NCBI RefSeq assembly: GCF_003574475.2
Contig: NZ_QLIS02000001.1
Span: 434,001-498,000, forward strand
Reading direction: 5' to 3'
Length of the DNA: 64,000 nt
Origin: Pseudofrancisella aestuarii
Lineage (GTDB): Bacteria > Pseudomonadota > Gammaproteobacteria > Francisellales > Francisellaceae
The translations under genes and the position numbers were made by a program. Positions 8,554-18,887 of the stretch are shown here, one piece after another; the first letter of the stretch is position 1; each line of letters opens with the position of its first letter. The notes beneath the pieces were generated by a model. It was not told where the DNA came from and ran no database searches. It was given only the letters and a program-made list of their open reading frames with translations.

Positions 8554-9795
8554 TCATAACTTTCTCCATAGAATTAAGTTATAACATATAATTTGAACTA
8601 TTTCTGCTAACACAAATAAATATAAAGCTTGCATAATATTATCTGAAATATAAAAAATAAATCCTCTATAAACTAAACTTATTATTCCAAAATAAAGCCC
8701 TATATTTTGAAGTCCTAAAACTAAATATGCTCTACTTGTTGGAGAGGAAATAAAGATAAAAAGATACATCCATGCTAATATACTAGCTATATCACCAGCT
8801 TCTTTCCAACTTTCTCCAAAAAGAAAAGAAAATAACTCGGGACCATAGATAAACAATAAAATCGTTGGAAAAATACCTATAGCAAATAAAAACATCCATA
8901 CTTTTAATAAAAGTATTTTTGCTGACTTTTTATTATTGTTATTAATCCTATTAGAAAATTCTTGATAAAAATTCTGTCCTATAGCACCACCAATAATTCC
9001 CATAGGAATAGATAACATTCTCTCAACCAACATATAATATCCAACCATTATCAAACTATGATATAGTGATGAAATAGCAAATATTGGTATTTTCATAGAA
9101 ACCATATCAAGTAAAGATGTTGGTAAAACATATTTAGGTTGTTTACTATACTTTTTTACCATTGAAATTATTTTTCGTTTTCTAATATATTTTATTTTAT
9201 TCTTGTCCACTCCCAAGATCATTTTTGCTAGAACGGCAATAGTGACTCCCTGCCCAAAAACTCCACCTAATATTAATCCATCACTTCCGACATGTCCAAA
9301 ACCCATACCTAGATTAGCTGTAGCTGTTGTTGTACTTTGCACTATCGCACTTGTAGCAATTCTTTTATACTCTTTTTTTCTATTTAACCAATAATTAAAA
9401 CTTTGATAAATACCTGCAAATAGAATAGTGATAGGTAGAACATAAAGCCAGTGAGATATTTTGGTATTTCCTAATAAACTTATAATCTTAGTATTAAAGA
9501 CAAAAATAATCACAAGAGATATAAGGCTAACAAAAAAAGATATTATAATTGAGAGTGCTAGCAAATTAACAGCATCACTATCTTTTTTAGGAAGCACTAT
9601 AGCAACCTCATACTTTCCTGTTACAGCAACCACCATTATAGATGCTGCCGCCATATAAAGAGCAAAAGCTCCAAAATCCTCCGGAGAGTATAGCCTTGTT
9701 AGGATAGGGCTTATAATAACTGGTATTGCTTGCGCAATAGTTAACCCTATCATAATAATTAAAACATTTTTTTTAAATGAATTATTTTTTGACAT
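8554..9795 (-). CDS. wzx: Wzx-type lipid-linked oligosaccharide flippase
   Basis: The 413-residue integral membrane protein has about 12 helices and belongs to the MATE-like polysaccharide-transporter (PST/Wzx) family. The conserved N-terminal segment contains S-P-I-L-T-R-L-Y-S-P-E-D-F-G (about residues 31-44). Wzx proteins flip undecaprenyl-pyrophosphate-linked glycans to the periplasmic face. ATG at 9795 is chosen over an upstream TTG. The gene starts 4 nt past the stop of the aminotransferase gene. No Wzy-like polymerase accompanies it. I recall an ABC-type transporter in the F. tularensis version of this locus, so a Wzx here may be a replacement. Confidence 0.87.
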   Translation of the reverse strand: MSKNNSFKKNVLIIMIGLTIAQAIPVIISPILTRLYSPEDFGAFALYMAAASIMVVAVTGKYEVAIVLPKKDSDAVNLLALSIIISFFVSLISLVIIFVFNTKIISLLGNTKISHWLYVLPITILFAGIYQSFNYWLNRKKEYKRIATSAIVQSTTTATANLGMGFGHVGSDGLILGGVFGQGVTIAVLAKMILGVDKNKIKYIRKRKIISMVKKYSKQPKYVLPTSLLDMVSMKIPIFAISSLYHSLIMVGYYMLVERMLSIPMGIIGGAIGQNFYQEFSNRINNNNKKSAKILLLKVWMFLFAIGIFPTILLFIYGPELFSFLFGESWKEAGDIASILAWMYLFIFISSPTSRAYLVLGLQNIGLYFGIISLVYRGFIFYISDNIMQALYLFVLAEIVQIICYNLILWRKL

Positions 9796-9799
9796 CAAC

Positions 9800-10885
9800 T
9801 TAATACAAATTAATTGGCAAACTCAAAACCGTATCACATAAATTTTGAGAACCTTTAAAACAATCTAAATCTATCAACTTGCCGTTAAAAGCTCCTTGCT
9901 TATGCATTGACTTATTATAATAAATCATAGTTAATACATCTTTATTAGCATACTTTTTTTGCAAATTATCTCTAGCTTCTTTTGAGTTTAGCCTAATAGT
10001 ATATTGAGCAAAACTAGAAATATAGCCTTCTGGGATACATGGTAATTGATAATTCTTACCTTTTAACTGTTGATTATATTTTTCTGCTATCTTATTTACC
10101 GCATCCAGCTCATAATTTTTGAAAGCCTTTAACTTAACTCGTAAAATTGCAGCTTGAATACTATCTAATCTAGAATTTACTCCAATACGAATATTATCAT
10201 ACTTATCATCGCCATTTTTACCATGGACAACATACGAGCGTATAAAAGTTGCTAATTCATCATTATTTGTAAAAATAGCTCCACCATCACCATAACATCC
10301 AAGAGGTTTTGCAGGGAAGAATGAAGTCGTAGCAATATCTCCAAAGCTACAAGCTTTCTGACCATTAATACTACCACCAAAGCCTTGGGCTGCATCTTCT
10401 ATTATAAGCAGATTATATTTATCTACTATTTTCTTAATTTCTGGATAATTTGCTGGTAGTCCAAATAAGTCGACAGTCATTATAGCTTTTAGTTGTTTTC
10501 CATAGCCTTTTTGCTGTAATTCTAAAATAGTTTCTTCTATTTTTTGTGGACAAATATTATATGTCTGCTCATCAACATCCACAAATACAGGCACAGCCCC
10601 TACAAATGCTACTGATTCAGCACTTGCAAAAAATGTAAAGTCAGGCACCAAAACAATATCATCTTTACCAATACCTAAAGATGTAAGCGAAATAGTCAAA
10701 GCATCTGTACCATTAGCACAGGTAATACAATGCTTAACTCCAATATATTTGGCTAGCTCTTTTTCTAATTCTTTGACTTCTGTTCCACCTATATATTGAC
10801 CAGATTCTAAAACATTTAAAATAGCTGTATCAATCTCTTTTTTCAACGCTTTATATTGAGCTTTTAGCCCTCTAAACTCCATCAT
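9800..10885 (-). CDS. DegT/DnrJ/EryC1 sugar aminotransferase, WbpE-like
   Basis: The 361-residue PLP-dependent aminotransferase has the active-site Lys193 in F-F-P-A-K-P-L-G, the I-I-E-D-A-A-Q motif near residue 164, and the early C-A-N-G-T-D-A-L phosphate-binding segment. With its neighbours it fits WbpE/WlbC, which aminates the 3-keto group of UDP-GlcNAc(3-keto)A using glutamate. The start is one of two adjacent ATGs at 10885/10882, overlapping the acetyltransferase stop. The protein stops directly after the L-S-L-P-I-N-L-Y stretch. Many relatives continue with a further C-terminal helix, so it may be shortened at the junction with wzx. Confidence 0.87.
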   Translation of the reverse strand: MMEFRGLKAQYKALKKEIDTAILNVLESGQYIGGTEVKELEKELAKYIGVKHCITCANGTDALTISLTSLGIGKDDIVLVPDFTFFASAESVAFVGAVPVFVDVDEQTYNICPQKIEETILELQQKGYGKQLKAIMTVDLFGLPANYPEIKKIVDKYNLLIIEDAAQGFGGSINGQKACSFGDIATTSFFPAKPLGCYGDGGAIFTNNDELATFIRSYVVHGKNGDDKYDNIRIGVNSRLDSIQAAILRVKLKAFKNYELDAVNKIAEKYNQQLKGKNYQLPCIPEGYISSFAQYTIRLNSKEARDNLQKKYANKDVLTMIYYNKSMHKQGAFNGKLIDLDCFKGSQNLCDTVLSLPINLY

Positions 10886-11445
10886 ATTTGTACCAGATGT
10901 TTATCTTCTATTCTATAACTTCGTCCACATTCACTACATATATTAATATCTTTAAGCACATTACCACATTCACAAACCCAACCAATCTGTTTAGCAGGTA
11001 TACCAGCAACTAAGGCATAGTCAGCGACATCTCTAGTCACAACAGCTCCAGAAGCTACCATCGCCCATCTGCCAATAGTATTACCACACACAATAGTTGC
11101 ATTTGCTCCTATTGAAGCTCCATATTTAACTAATGTTTTTTTATACGCCTCCCTCCCCTTAGGGTATTTTGCTCTAGGAGTTAAATCATTAGTGAAAACC
11201 ATTGACGGACCACAAAACACATAATCTTCAAGCTCTACCCCTTCATATATGGAGACATTATTTTGAATTTTAACACTATTACCAATTTTTACATTATTAC
11301 CAACGTTCACATTTTGACCTAATGAACACTTAAAACCAATACTAGCTCCTGAATGTATATGACAAAAATGCCAGATCTTAGTATTCTTTCCCACAGTAAC
11401 ATTATCGTCAATATAACTTGACTGATGTATAAAATAGTTAGACAT
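10882..11445 (-). CDS. Hexapeptide-repeat N-acetyltransferase, WbpD-like
   Basis: The 187-residue protein is built almost wholly of left-handed beta-helix hexapeptide repeats (residues about 10-155), ending with A-G-I-P-A-K-Q. A Cys-rich tail follows (C-E-C-G...C-S-E-C-G, about residues 159-175). The order and sequence resemble WbpD/WlbB, which acetylates the 3-amino group of UDP-GlcNAc3NA with acetyl-CoA to give UDP-GlcNAc3NAcA. The two CxCG-type pairs look like a small zinc knuckle. The gene abuts the oxidoreductase (stop at 11446) and overlaps the aminotransferase by 4 bp, indicating translational coupling. Confidence 0.87.
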   Translation of the reverse strand: MSNYFIHQSSYIDDNVTVGKNTKIWHFCHIHSGASIGFKCSLGQNVNVGNNVKIGNSVKIQNNVSIYEGVELEDYVFCGPSMVFTNDLTPRAKYPKGREAYKKTLVKYGASIGANATIVCGNTIGRWAMVASGAVVTRDVADYALVAGIPAKQIGWVCECGNVLKDINICSECGRSYRIEDKHLVQI

Positions 11446-12444
11446 TTACTTCTCCATATATTTTCTAATTAGATCTCTAGAGAATTTTGAAAATGGTTTT
11501 TTTACTGCTTTATTACAAAATGGGTGATAATCTCCTTTTAATCCTATAGGGTCAATATGTCTAATTTTAAATACTGTCTCAATTGCGACACGTGCATCTG
11601 ATACTCTATAACCCTCTCCTGTAAGTATACCTTGATAAGTCATAGTATGTAAATCCGCAAACCCCTCACTAAACTCTATTTCCTCACTATCTACTGTTAT
11701 AGAGCGATATGTTCTTTGGCCTTTAGTTTTAATTTCATCTGGTAACATATCGTAGTCAATACTTAAGAACCATCTAACTCTTGCATTTTCAAGCTCAATA
11801 TAGCCTGCTATTTTATCTTCTTCACGAATATGAACAATATTTTGCTTAACATCTCCAAATATCCAATATAGCATATCAAAAAAGTGTACACCAATATTAC
11901 TAGCCAAGCCTCCTGACTTTTCAACATCTGCTTTCCAGGTTGTATAATACCAGTTACCTCGACTAGTAAGATATGTGAGATCTATATCATAAATTTTATC
12001 TTTAGGTCCATTAGCAATCTTTTGTTTCAAAGCAATTATGCTTGGATGAACTCTTAACTGTAAAATATTATAAATATTTTTACCTGTTTCTTTCTCTACT
12101 TGCTCTAAAGCATCTAATGTCCATGGATTTAAAACTAGAGGTTTTTCAGATATTGCATGTGTACCATTTCTAAGAGCAAATCTAATATGACTATCATGCA
12201 AATAATTAGGTGAACATATAGATACATAATCAGTCTTATCATTCGTATGTTGAAGTTTATTAACGTGCCTTTCAAATCTTTCAAATTCTTTAAAAAAACT
12301 AGCTTCAGGAAAATAGCTCTCAATAATCCCTACAGAGTCAAAAATATCCATTGCAGCAATAAGATTATTATTTGTTTCTTTGATAGCCTTCATATGCCTA
12401 GGAGCTATATATCCAGCAGCTCCTATTAATGCAAAGTTTTTCAT
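11446..12444 (-). CDS. Gfo/Idh/MocA oxidoreductase, WbpB/WlbA-like
   Basis: The 332-residue protein has the N-terminal Rossmann signature (A-L-I-G-A-A-G-Y-I-A) and the family motif S-E-K-P-L near residue 110. A catalytic-domain G-V-H-F-F-D segment follows near residue 190. WbpB/WlbA oxidises UDP-GlcNAcA at C3 with NAD+, giving the ketone used by the following aminotransferase. It overlaps the epimerase gene by 4 bp and abuts the acetyltransferase gene. Position and sequence agree on this role. The exact substrate is inferred from the set of neighbouring enzymes. Confidence 0.87.
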   Translation of the reverse strand: MKNFALIGAAGYIAPRHMKAIKETNNNLIAAMDIFDSVGIIESYFPEASFFKEFERFERHVNKLQHTNDKTDYVSICSPNYLHDSHIRFALRNGTHAISEKPLVLNPWTLDALEQVEKETGKNIYNILQLRVHPSIIALKQKIANGPKDKIYDIDLTYLTSRGNWYYTTWKADVEKSGGLASNIGVHFFDMLYWIFGDVKQNIVHIREEDKIAGYIELENARVRWFLSIDYDMLPDEIKTKGQRTYRSITVDSEEIEFSEGFADLHTMTYQGILTGEGYRVSDARVAIETVFKIRHIDPIGLKGDYHPFCNKAVKKPFSKFSRDLIRKYMEK

Positions 12445-13529
12445 TTATTTACCTCTTCATAGTTTAAAATATTTTCTATAATTATTTTACTAGCATTGCC
12501 ATCACCATATAAACTATTTGAGAAATCAAATTTAGTTTTATCTAGATCAACATAGGCTTCTAATATGCTTGTTTTATTAGCTCCTACGAGGATATTTACT
12601 CCAAGATTAACTAATTCAACCCACTCGGTTTCATCTCTTAGCGTAATACAAGGTTTAGCAAAAAAATATGCCTCCTTCTGCAAACCTCCACTATCTGTCA
12701 TAACTAGCTGTGAATTGTTTATCAACCATATCATTTCTAAATAACCAACAGGATTAATTATTGTTAGATTTGAATGAGAGTCTAAAACATCATTTTTCTC
12801 TAAAATATTTTTTGTTCGTGGGTGAAGAGGTAATATAATCTGTGTTTCTTTAGCTATCTCATTAAGCCCTGAAAGAATCTCTCTTAATCTATTTATGTTA
12901 TCTGTATTTTCAGCCCTGTGAATAGTACATAATATAAACTCTTCTTGAATATAAAAATTAGATGGCTTATTTGCTAATTTTTTATAAAAGATTATTCCAT
13001 CTTGCATTACATCACCAGAATTTATAACTTTACAATTAAAATTATTATATCCTTCATTTTTAAGATTCTGGATAGCTATATTAGTTGGACAGAAGAGTAA
13101 ATCACTAACTCGATCAGTAAGTATTCTGTTTATTTCTTCTGGCATTTGCATATTAAAGCTTCTCAAGCCTGCCTCTATATGAGCTAGCTTTATATGTAGC
13201 TTACCAGCAACTATAGCTCCGGCTAAAGTAGAGTTTGTATCTCCATAAACTATTATCCAATCAGGCTTTTCTTTAAGAGCAATCTCTTCTATTTTTTCTA
13301 TCATCTGACCAGTCATAGCACCATGAGATTTACCACTAACCCCTAGAAAATAGTCTGGTTTAGGAATCTTCATCTCATCAAAGAATATATCCGACATATT
13401 TGCATCATAATGCTGTCCTGTATGAACAATTATTTCTTTGATATTATTATATTCAGCTATCTTACGACTTACAGAACCAGCCTTAATAAATTGTGGTCTT
13501 GCACCTAGTATTGTTAGTATTTTAAGCAT
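12441..13529 (-). CDS. UDP-HexNAc 2-epimerase, WbpI/WecB-like
   Basis: The 362-residue member of the UDP-GlcNAc 2-epimerase family starts with [11 protein letters not shown]. It carries H-T-G-Q-H-Y-D (about residues 36-42), H-I-E-A-G-L-R-S and, near the C-terminus, [10 protein letters not shown] for UDP binding. Within this operon it is best read as the WbpI-type enzyme that converts UDP-GlcNAc3NAcA to UDP-ManNAc3NAcA, rather than WecB acting on UDP-GlcNAc. The sequence alone does not separate the two. It overlaps the upstream glycosyltransferase by 8 bp and the oxidoreductase gene by 4 bp. Confidence 0.87.
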   Translation of the reverse strand: MLKILTILGARPQFIKAGSVSRKIAEYNNIKEIIVHTGQHYDANMSDIFFDEMKIPKPDYFLGVSGKSHGAMTGQMIEKIEEIALKEKPDWIIVYGDTNSTLAGAIVAGKLHIKLAHIEAGLRSFNMQMPEEINRILTDRVSDLLFCPTNIAIQNLKNEGYNNFNCKVINSGDVMQDGIIFYKKLANKPSNFYIQEEFILCTIHRAENTDNINRLREILSGLNEIAKETQIILPLHPRTKNILEKNDVLDSHSNLTIINPVGYLEMIWLINNSQLVMTDSGGLQKEAYFFAKPCITLRDETEWVELVNLGVNILVGANKTSILEAYVDLDKTKFDFSNSLYGDGNASKIIIENILNYEEVNK

Positions 13530-14643
13530 TTATAACATCTCTATAAACTTTATATAACTTCTCTTCTTCTATACTCCAGTTATATTTTTCTAGGACTGCT
13601 TTTTTTCCATTTTGCCCCATTCGTTCTGCCTCTAATGGATTATCTATTATATAGTCTATAGCTTTCGCTATCTCTTTAGGCTCTAAAGGATTTACACATA
13701 TCCCACAATCATTACCCTCTACTATTTCTTTCCAAAAGAAAATATCTGAAGATATAACAGGTAATCCAGCAACCATATATTCAAACATTTTCACAGGTAA
13801 TGCATCTAGATAATTAATAATTGGATGTAATGTTACTAACCCAGCCTTTGATTTACAATATACATTTAACACCTGGTCTCTACCTAAAAAACCTAACTCA
13901 TTTACCTTTTGCCAGCCAACATACAGTTTTACTTCTTTTTCAGTCTTTTTTTCACTAAATTGTCCGCCCAAATTCAGCCTAGCTACGTTAACAAACTCCA
14001 TAGCCTTTACCATCTCTTTTATACCTCTAGTCTCACATATACCTCCCACATAACAAACCTCGTCTTTTTTTTGATCCCAAGATGTATTATTTGATAGCTC
14101 TCCAATTATTGGGAAATTATTTATATCTACAGTATTTTGATTAATCTTTAAAAACTTATCTCTGATATATGGAGTTGCAGCTATGATATAGTCAAATTTC
14201 TTAGATGAGTATTTTTCATATATAGCAAAACATTTAGAAAGAATGATTCTTGTATATTTATTCAAATATGGTTTTCCAAGCAGCTGTTTTGGTAAATCTT
14301 CATGAGCATCAAATATTACTATTTTACCTAGCTTTTTAAGCTTCAATCCTATAGGAATTAGTTCTGGATCATGCAGATGATATATATCACTATCTAATTC
14401 TTTTGCTTTTTCAAAGACTTTCTTTACAGTCTTTGTCATACGCAAAATTCTACTACCACTTTTTGCTCCAACACCTAATATATCTATATTATTTATAGTT
14501 TCATCTTGCTTACCATCTGCAACTACTAAGCTAACTTGATAATTAACAAGTTTAGCAAGAGAGCTACACATTTTTATAAAAATACGCGTATCATATCTAG
14601 AATGTGCTGATGTCAGGTGAGATATTTTAATCAATTTTGACAT
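13522..14643 (-). CDS. Glycosyltransferase, GT4-type
   Basis: The 373-residue GT-B enzyme has an N-terminal [14 protein letters not shown] segment, typical of capsule/O-antigen GT4 enzymes. The C-terminal donor region contains [11 protein letters not shown] and [14 protein letters not shown]. It overlaps the upstream amidotransferase by 17 bp and the downstream epimerase by 8 bp, so it is embedded in the operon. The sugar donor is unknown. Proximity to the ManNAc3NAcA genes makes it a candidate for transferring that sugar. Confidence 0.85.
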   Translation of the reverse strand: MSKLIKISHLTSAHSRYDTRIFIKMCSSLAKLVNYQVSLVVADGKQDETINNIDILGVGAKSGSRILRMTKTVKKVFEKAKELDSDIYHLHDPELIPIGLKLKKLGKIVIFDAHEDLPKQLLGKPYLNKYTRIILSKCFAIYEKYSSKKFDYIIAATPYIRDKFLKINQNTVDINNFPIIGELSNNTSWDQKKDEVCYVGGICETRGIKEMVKAMEFVNVARLNLGGQFSEKKTEKEVKLYVGWQKVNELGFLGRDQVLNVYCKSKAGLVTLHPIINYLDALPVKMFEYMVAGLPVISSDIFFWKEIVEGNDCGICVNPLEPKEIAKAIDYIIDNPLEAERMGQNGKKAVLEKYNWSIEEEKLYKVYRDVINA

Positions 14644-16435
14644 TATATATTCTTTCCCATATAGATATATTATATAGTTTCCATAAGATATTTTTATTAC
14701 TATAATCAGCTTTTTTTACAAATTGCTTAACTATTCTAGATCTACTAATTTCAGCTTTTATATTCTCTATATTAGCATCAATCCACATATCCGTAGGTGC
14801 TTCAAATCCAAACTTATTCTGCCTCCAAACAATATCTTTAGGCAATAAATTCTCCACAACCTTTCTCAGTAAATACTTTAAAAAACCTTTCTTAAATTTA
14901 AGCTTATCATCATATGATATCGCTGATGTAACAACTTGATAATCTACAAATGGCAATCTTGTTTCTATAGAGTGTCTCATTGAGTTTTTGTCCTCATATC
15001 TAAGTAGATGAGGCAGGTTTCTTACCATGATCTCTCTTTTTTGAAAGTTTTCAAATGTTTGAAAAGAGTAAATATCAGTATATCTCTTACTATCAAGAGT
15101 ATGATTAAGTAATACTCTTTTGCTTCTATATTTTTTTTCTATCAAAGACAGTTGATTTCTAAAAAGAACTGCTACACTACCCTTCAAAACTCTTCTCTTA
15201 GATACTTTAAAAACTTTTAGCCTCTTAAAGTCTATTATAAATCTAACAATATTTAGCTTAGCCAGTAATGATGCGAAATAAAATGAGTAATAACTCTCAT
15301 ATCCAAATAATGTTTCATCGCCTCCTTGACCATCAAGCATTACTATACAGTTAAGTCTTTTTGCTTCTTTCATGACAAAATACTGCATAAGTATTGACGG
15401 GCCTCCAAATGGCTCCTCTTGAGTATATACAACTTCTTCAATATTATTAGAAATAGCTTTTAGACTTGGCTCTATGACAGATAAATCAAAGTTACAATAG
15501 TTAGATACTTTCTCAGCATATCCGCTTTCATCTGTCTTATTTTCAACAGACTTTGCATGAATAGCTATGAATTTACTTCCGCTATTATCTGTATACATTT
15601 TTGAAGCTAATGCGGCTATAGATGAACTATCAAGACCACCACTTAGACATGTACCAATTTTAACATCAGATCGAAGCCTTAAAGCTATAGAGTTCTTCAA
15701 ACTATTACCCAAATGCTCAATAGCTTCAGACTCTTTTAGTTTAACAAGATGGCGACTAGGCTTTAAATCAAAGTATTTAAAGGTTTTATAATTATTATCT
15801 TCTAAATTATATATAAGATTATGAGACTGCGTTAACTTAAAAACTCCTTCAAAGAATGTTTCATTAGTATGCTCTTCTAAACTATAAAGTAAATAGTCCG
15901 CTAAAATATTTTTATTTACATATCTTTGTGGCAAATATTCTAAAATTTGCTTTATCTCTGAGCCAAATATAAACTTATTATCTACTTCAGCATAATAAAA
16001 TGGCTTAACTCCGAACCTATCTCTACTACAAAATATTTCTTTTTTAACCTTATCATATATAGCAAATGACCACATACCATTAAACTGATTTACGCAATCA
16101 TATCCCCACTTATCATAAGCCGCCAGTATGACCTCTGTATCTGTGTTTGATTTAAATTTATATCCAACCTGTTCTAGCTGTTCTCTAATTTCTAAATAAT
16201 TATAAACTTCTCCATTATATGTTATGGTATATCTATCCATATAATGCATCGGCTGATGGCCGTCTTCACTCAAATCAAGTATTGCTAATCTCCTATGTCC
16301 AAATGCAAAATTAGATTCAAAGAAAAAACCCTCACTATCTGGTCCACGATGTATGATAAGATCATTGATATTCTTTATATCACTAAAATTAACCTCTAAA
16401 TTATCTTTATTGATTATGCCACTAATCCCACACAT
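14627..16435 (-). CDS. Asparagine-synthase-like glutamine amidotransferase
   Basis: The 602-residue protein has a class II glutaminase domain beginning M-C-G-I-S-G, with Cys2 as the nucleophile. It is followed by an ATP-pyrophosphatase synthetase domain with the [11 protein letters not shown]-loop (about residue 260). Homologues in O-antigen clusters, such as WbtH of Francisella and WbpS of Pseudomonas, convert a hexuronic-acid carboxylate to an amide. That is the likely role here, because the operon also makes a uronic acid. Free asparagine synthesis is the alternative. It overlaps the preceding glycosyltransferase by 1 bp (TAATG). Confidence 0.87.
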   Translation of the reverse strand: MCGISGIINKDNLEVNFSDIKNINDLIIHRGPDSEGFFFESNFAFGHRRLAILDLSEDGHQPMHYMDRYTITYNGEVYNYLEIREQLEQVGYKFKSNTDTEVILAAYDKWGYDCVNQFNGMWSFAIYDKVKKEIFCSRDRFGVKPFYYAEVDNKFIFGSEIKQILEYLPQRYVNKNILADYLLYSLEEHTNETFFEGVFKLTQSHNLIYNLEDNNYKTFKYFDLKPSRHLVKLKESEAIEHLGNSLKNSIALRLRSDVKIGTCLSGGLDSSSIAALASKMYTDNSGSKFIAIHAKSVENKTDESGYAEKVSNYCNFDLSVIEPSLKAISNNIEEVVYTQEEPFGGPSILMQYFVMKEAKRLNCIVMLDGQGGDETLFGYESYYSFYFASLLAKLNIVRFIIDFKRLKVFKVSKRRVLKGSVAVLFRNQLSLIEKKYRSKRVLLNHTLDSKRYTDIYSFQTFENFQKREIMVRNLPHLLRYEDKNSMRHSIETRLPFVDYQVVTSAISYDDKLKFKKGFLKYLLRKVVENLLPKDIVWRQNKFGFEAPTDMWIDANIENIKAEISRSRIVKQFVKKADYSNKNILWKLYNISIWERIYNVKID

Positions 16436-17565
16436 TATCCTAAACCTCTATAAACTTCTAATAGATTTTTTTCCTGTTCTTCCCAATTAAAAATAGCTTT
16501 AACTTTTTTTATATTCGATTTGAGTTTTTCTTTATCTAGTCCTTCAGCTTCTGTGATTGCTTTTTTTAATCCATTTAATGTATTTTCTTTTGCTACTGTT
16601 CCGATCTTATTTGATTCAACTAACCTTCTCATCTCATACAAATTTGAAATTATAACTGGTATTTCAGCCATAATATATTCAAACATTTTATTAGGTGAAC
16701 ACAGATAATGATTTAAACAGTTATTTTCATAAAATAATAATCCAAAATCAGCACTGCTTGTATAATCAAGCAAAATCTCAGGTGCTACAGCTTCGTGAAA
16801 ATATATATTCCTGTATTTGTCTGAACTTTCTTTTATTAAATTTTCAAGAGAGCCGTAACCCATAAAAACTATTACAGCATTTTCATTTTCTATACTTATA
16901 AATGTATCAAGAAGTATCTCAACTCCCCTGCCTTTTGATAAACCTCCTTGATATAGGAATATAGTTTGATTATCTTTTATACCTAGGTTTTTTCTGAATA
17001 AATTTTTCTTATTTATTTCTTTATATGGTGGTGCATTAAGTACTAATGCTGGCTTTCCTATATTATAAAGCTTCACATACTCATTTGCGATTGACTCACT
17101 TACAGTTATAACTTTATCAACATATTTTATTAACGATTTTTCTAAAATATATTTTAACTTAATACTGACTTTTGATTGATTAGGTATGTCATTTATCTCA
17201 TATTCATGTGCATCGTATACAAGTTTTAAATTTTTATTAAAAAACTTCTTTATTATTACTCCTACAGGCAAAGCATTAAGGTCATTACAATGTACAGTGT
17301 CACTGGATTTATATTTTTTAACAACCTTATAAATAAATTCTAAATATTTGATTATCTGCACCAATTTATGCTTAGACCATTTTCGAGTTCTAAGTTTAAT
17401 TCTATGTATAGGTATATTTTGAATACTATCAAACTCTTTTAATGGTTCTTCGTGAAGCGCTACAACCTTTACATCATATCCTGCATTTTTTAGTGATATA
17501 TTTTCTTTTAAAACACGACTATCATTTTTAAAATTATTTAATACTATTGAAGTTACCTTTTTCAT
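16435..17565 (-). CDS. Glycosyltransferase, GT4-type
   Basis: The 376-residue GT-B glycosyltransferase has D-A-H-E-Y-E-I near residue 118. A GT4 donor domain with F-L-Y-Q-G-G-L-S-K-G-R-G and N-K-M-F-E-Y-I-M-A-E-I-P-V-I-I follows. Such proteins transfer one sugar from a nucleotide donor to the growing lipid-linked glycan on the cytoplasmic face. It starts 8 nt after the dehydrogenase gene ends and shares a TAATG junction with the amidotransferase. The specificity is not readable. Confidence 0.85.
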   Translation of the reverse strand: MKKVTSIVLNNFKNDSRVLKENISLKNAGYDVKVVALHEEPLKEFDSIQNIPIHRIKLRTRKWSKHKLVQIIKYLEFIYKVVKKYKSSDTVHCNDLNALPVGVIIKKFFNKNLKLVYDAHEYEINDIPNQSKVSIKLKYILEKSLIKYVDKVITVSESIANEYVKLYNIGKPALVLNAPPYKEINKKNLFRKNLGIKDNQTIFLYQGGLSKGRGVEILLDTFISIENENAVIVFMGYGSLENLIKESSDKYRNIYFHEAVAPEILLDYTSSADFGLLFYENNCLNHYLCSPNKMFEYIMAEIPVIISNLYEMRRLVESNKIGTVAKENTLNGLKKAITEAEGLDKEKLKSNIKKVKAIFNWEEQEKNLLEVYRGLG

Positions 17566-17573
17566 AAAATTTT

Positions 17574-18887
17574 CTACAAAACCTCAATATTAGATTTATC
17601 AGCTAAATTAGCGGTTGCATTTTTAGCATCAAAAATAACCTTAGTATTTTTTTGTACTAAGCTATAATCAAAACTACTATGATTTGCCCCTATAAAAACT
17701 AAATCAGCACTATTTAAATTACTAGTACTCAAATCTTTCAACCCAACTTTTTTAATATTTTTATACTTATATTCGTTAATATAAGGATCATAAAACTCAA
17801 CATCCGCTCCCATAGACTCAAAAATATCTATTATTTTTAAAATAGGACTTTCTCTATAGTCATCAACATCATTTTTATAGGCTACACCTAACACTAATAT
17901 TTTTGAACCATTTATAGGTTTTTTATATTTATTTAAAATTCGTGATACTCTTTCAACACAATACTCTGGCATCCGATCATTCACCATCATTGATGCTTCT
18001 ATCATAGAGGTATGAAAACCAAACTCTCTAGCCTTCCAAGATAAATAATAAGGGTCTAATGGTATACAGTGCCCGCCTAATCCAGGACCAGGATAAAATG
18101 CTTGAAATCCAAATGGTTTAGTCTTAGCTGCTTCAATAACCTCCCAGTAATTTATACCCATCCTTTCACTAAGAATAGCCATTTCATTTGCTAAACCTAT
18201 ATTTATATTTCTATATGTATTTTCAAGTAGCTTTGTCATTTCAGCTACAGCTGTAGTAGATGTCACAAAAACATCACTTTCTAAAACCTGCTTATATACT
18301 TCAGAAATTAACTCTTTAGCATCTTCACCTATTGCTCCTACTACTTTAGGAGTATTTTTTGTTTTAAATTGTTTATTGCCTGGATCAACTCTCTCTGGTG
18401 AAAACCCCAAATAAAAATCATCCCCACATTTTAGACCTGAACCTTCTTCTAAAATTGGTTTTAATAGCTCTTCTGTAGTACCCGGATATGTTGTTGACTC
18501 AAGCACAACCATAGCTCCTTTCTTAAGGTATTTAGCTACAGCTCTTGCTGAATCCCTGACATAACTAATATCTGGCTGTTGGTAAGCATCTAATGGAGTA
18601 GGAACACATAGAGCTATAAAATCCACATCTTTTATAAAACTAAAATCCTTAGTTGCTCTTAACAGACCGCTTTTAACAACTTTTGATAAATCAGAGTCTA
18701 TAATATCCCCAATATAATTCCTACCTTTATTAACTTGATCAACTTTCATATCTTGGACATCAAAACCTATAGTTTTAAAACCTACTAGAGCCTTTTCTAC
18801 AGCTAATGGTAAGCCAACATAACCTAAACCAACAACACCTATGATTATTTCTTTAGACTTTATTCTCTTTAATAAACTACTTTTCAT
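17574..18887 (-). CDS. UDP-N-acetylglucosamine 6-dehydrogenase, WbpA-like
   Basis: The 437-residue nucleotide-sugar dehydrogenase has an N-terminal NAD domain (G-V-V-G-L-G-Y-V-G-L-P), a central dimerisation domain, and the catalytic Cys in G-L-G-G-H-C-I-P-L-D-P. Its length and motifs fit the WbpA/WecC/TviB group, which oxidises the C6 of UDP-HexNAc twice to a uronic acid. This would be the first step to UDP-ManNAc3NAcA. ATG at 18887 is chosen, which leaves an 11-bp overlap with the upstream gene. A longer frame would overlap by 71 bp. Confidence 0.88.
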   Translation of the reverse strand: MKSSLLKRIKSKEIIIGVVGLGYVGLPLAVEKALVGFKTIGFDVQDMKVDQVNKGRNYIGDIIDSDLSKVVKSGLLRATKDFSFIKDVDFIALCVPTPLDAYQQPDISYVRDSARAVAKYLKKGAMVVLESTTYPGTTEELLKPILEEGSGLKCGDDFYLGFSPERVDPGNKQFKTKNTPKVVGAIGEDAKELISEVYKQVLESDVFVTSTTAVAEMTKLLENTYRNINIGLANEMAILSERMGINYWEVIEAAKTKPFGFQAFYPGPGLGGHCIPLDPYYLSWKAREFGFHTSMIEASMMVNDRMPEYCVERVSRILNKYKKPINGSKILVLGVAYKNDVDDYRESPILKIIDIFESMGADVEFYDPYINEYKYKNIKKVGLKDLSTSNLNSADLVFIGANHSSFDYSLVQKNTKVIFDAKNATANLADKSNIEVL

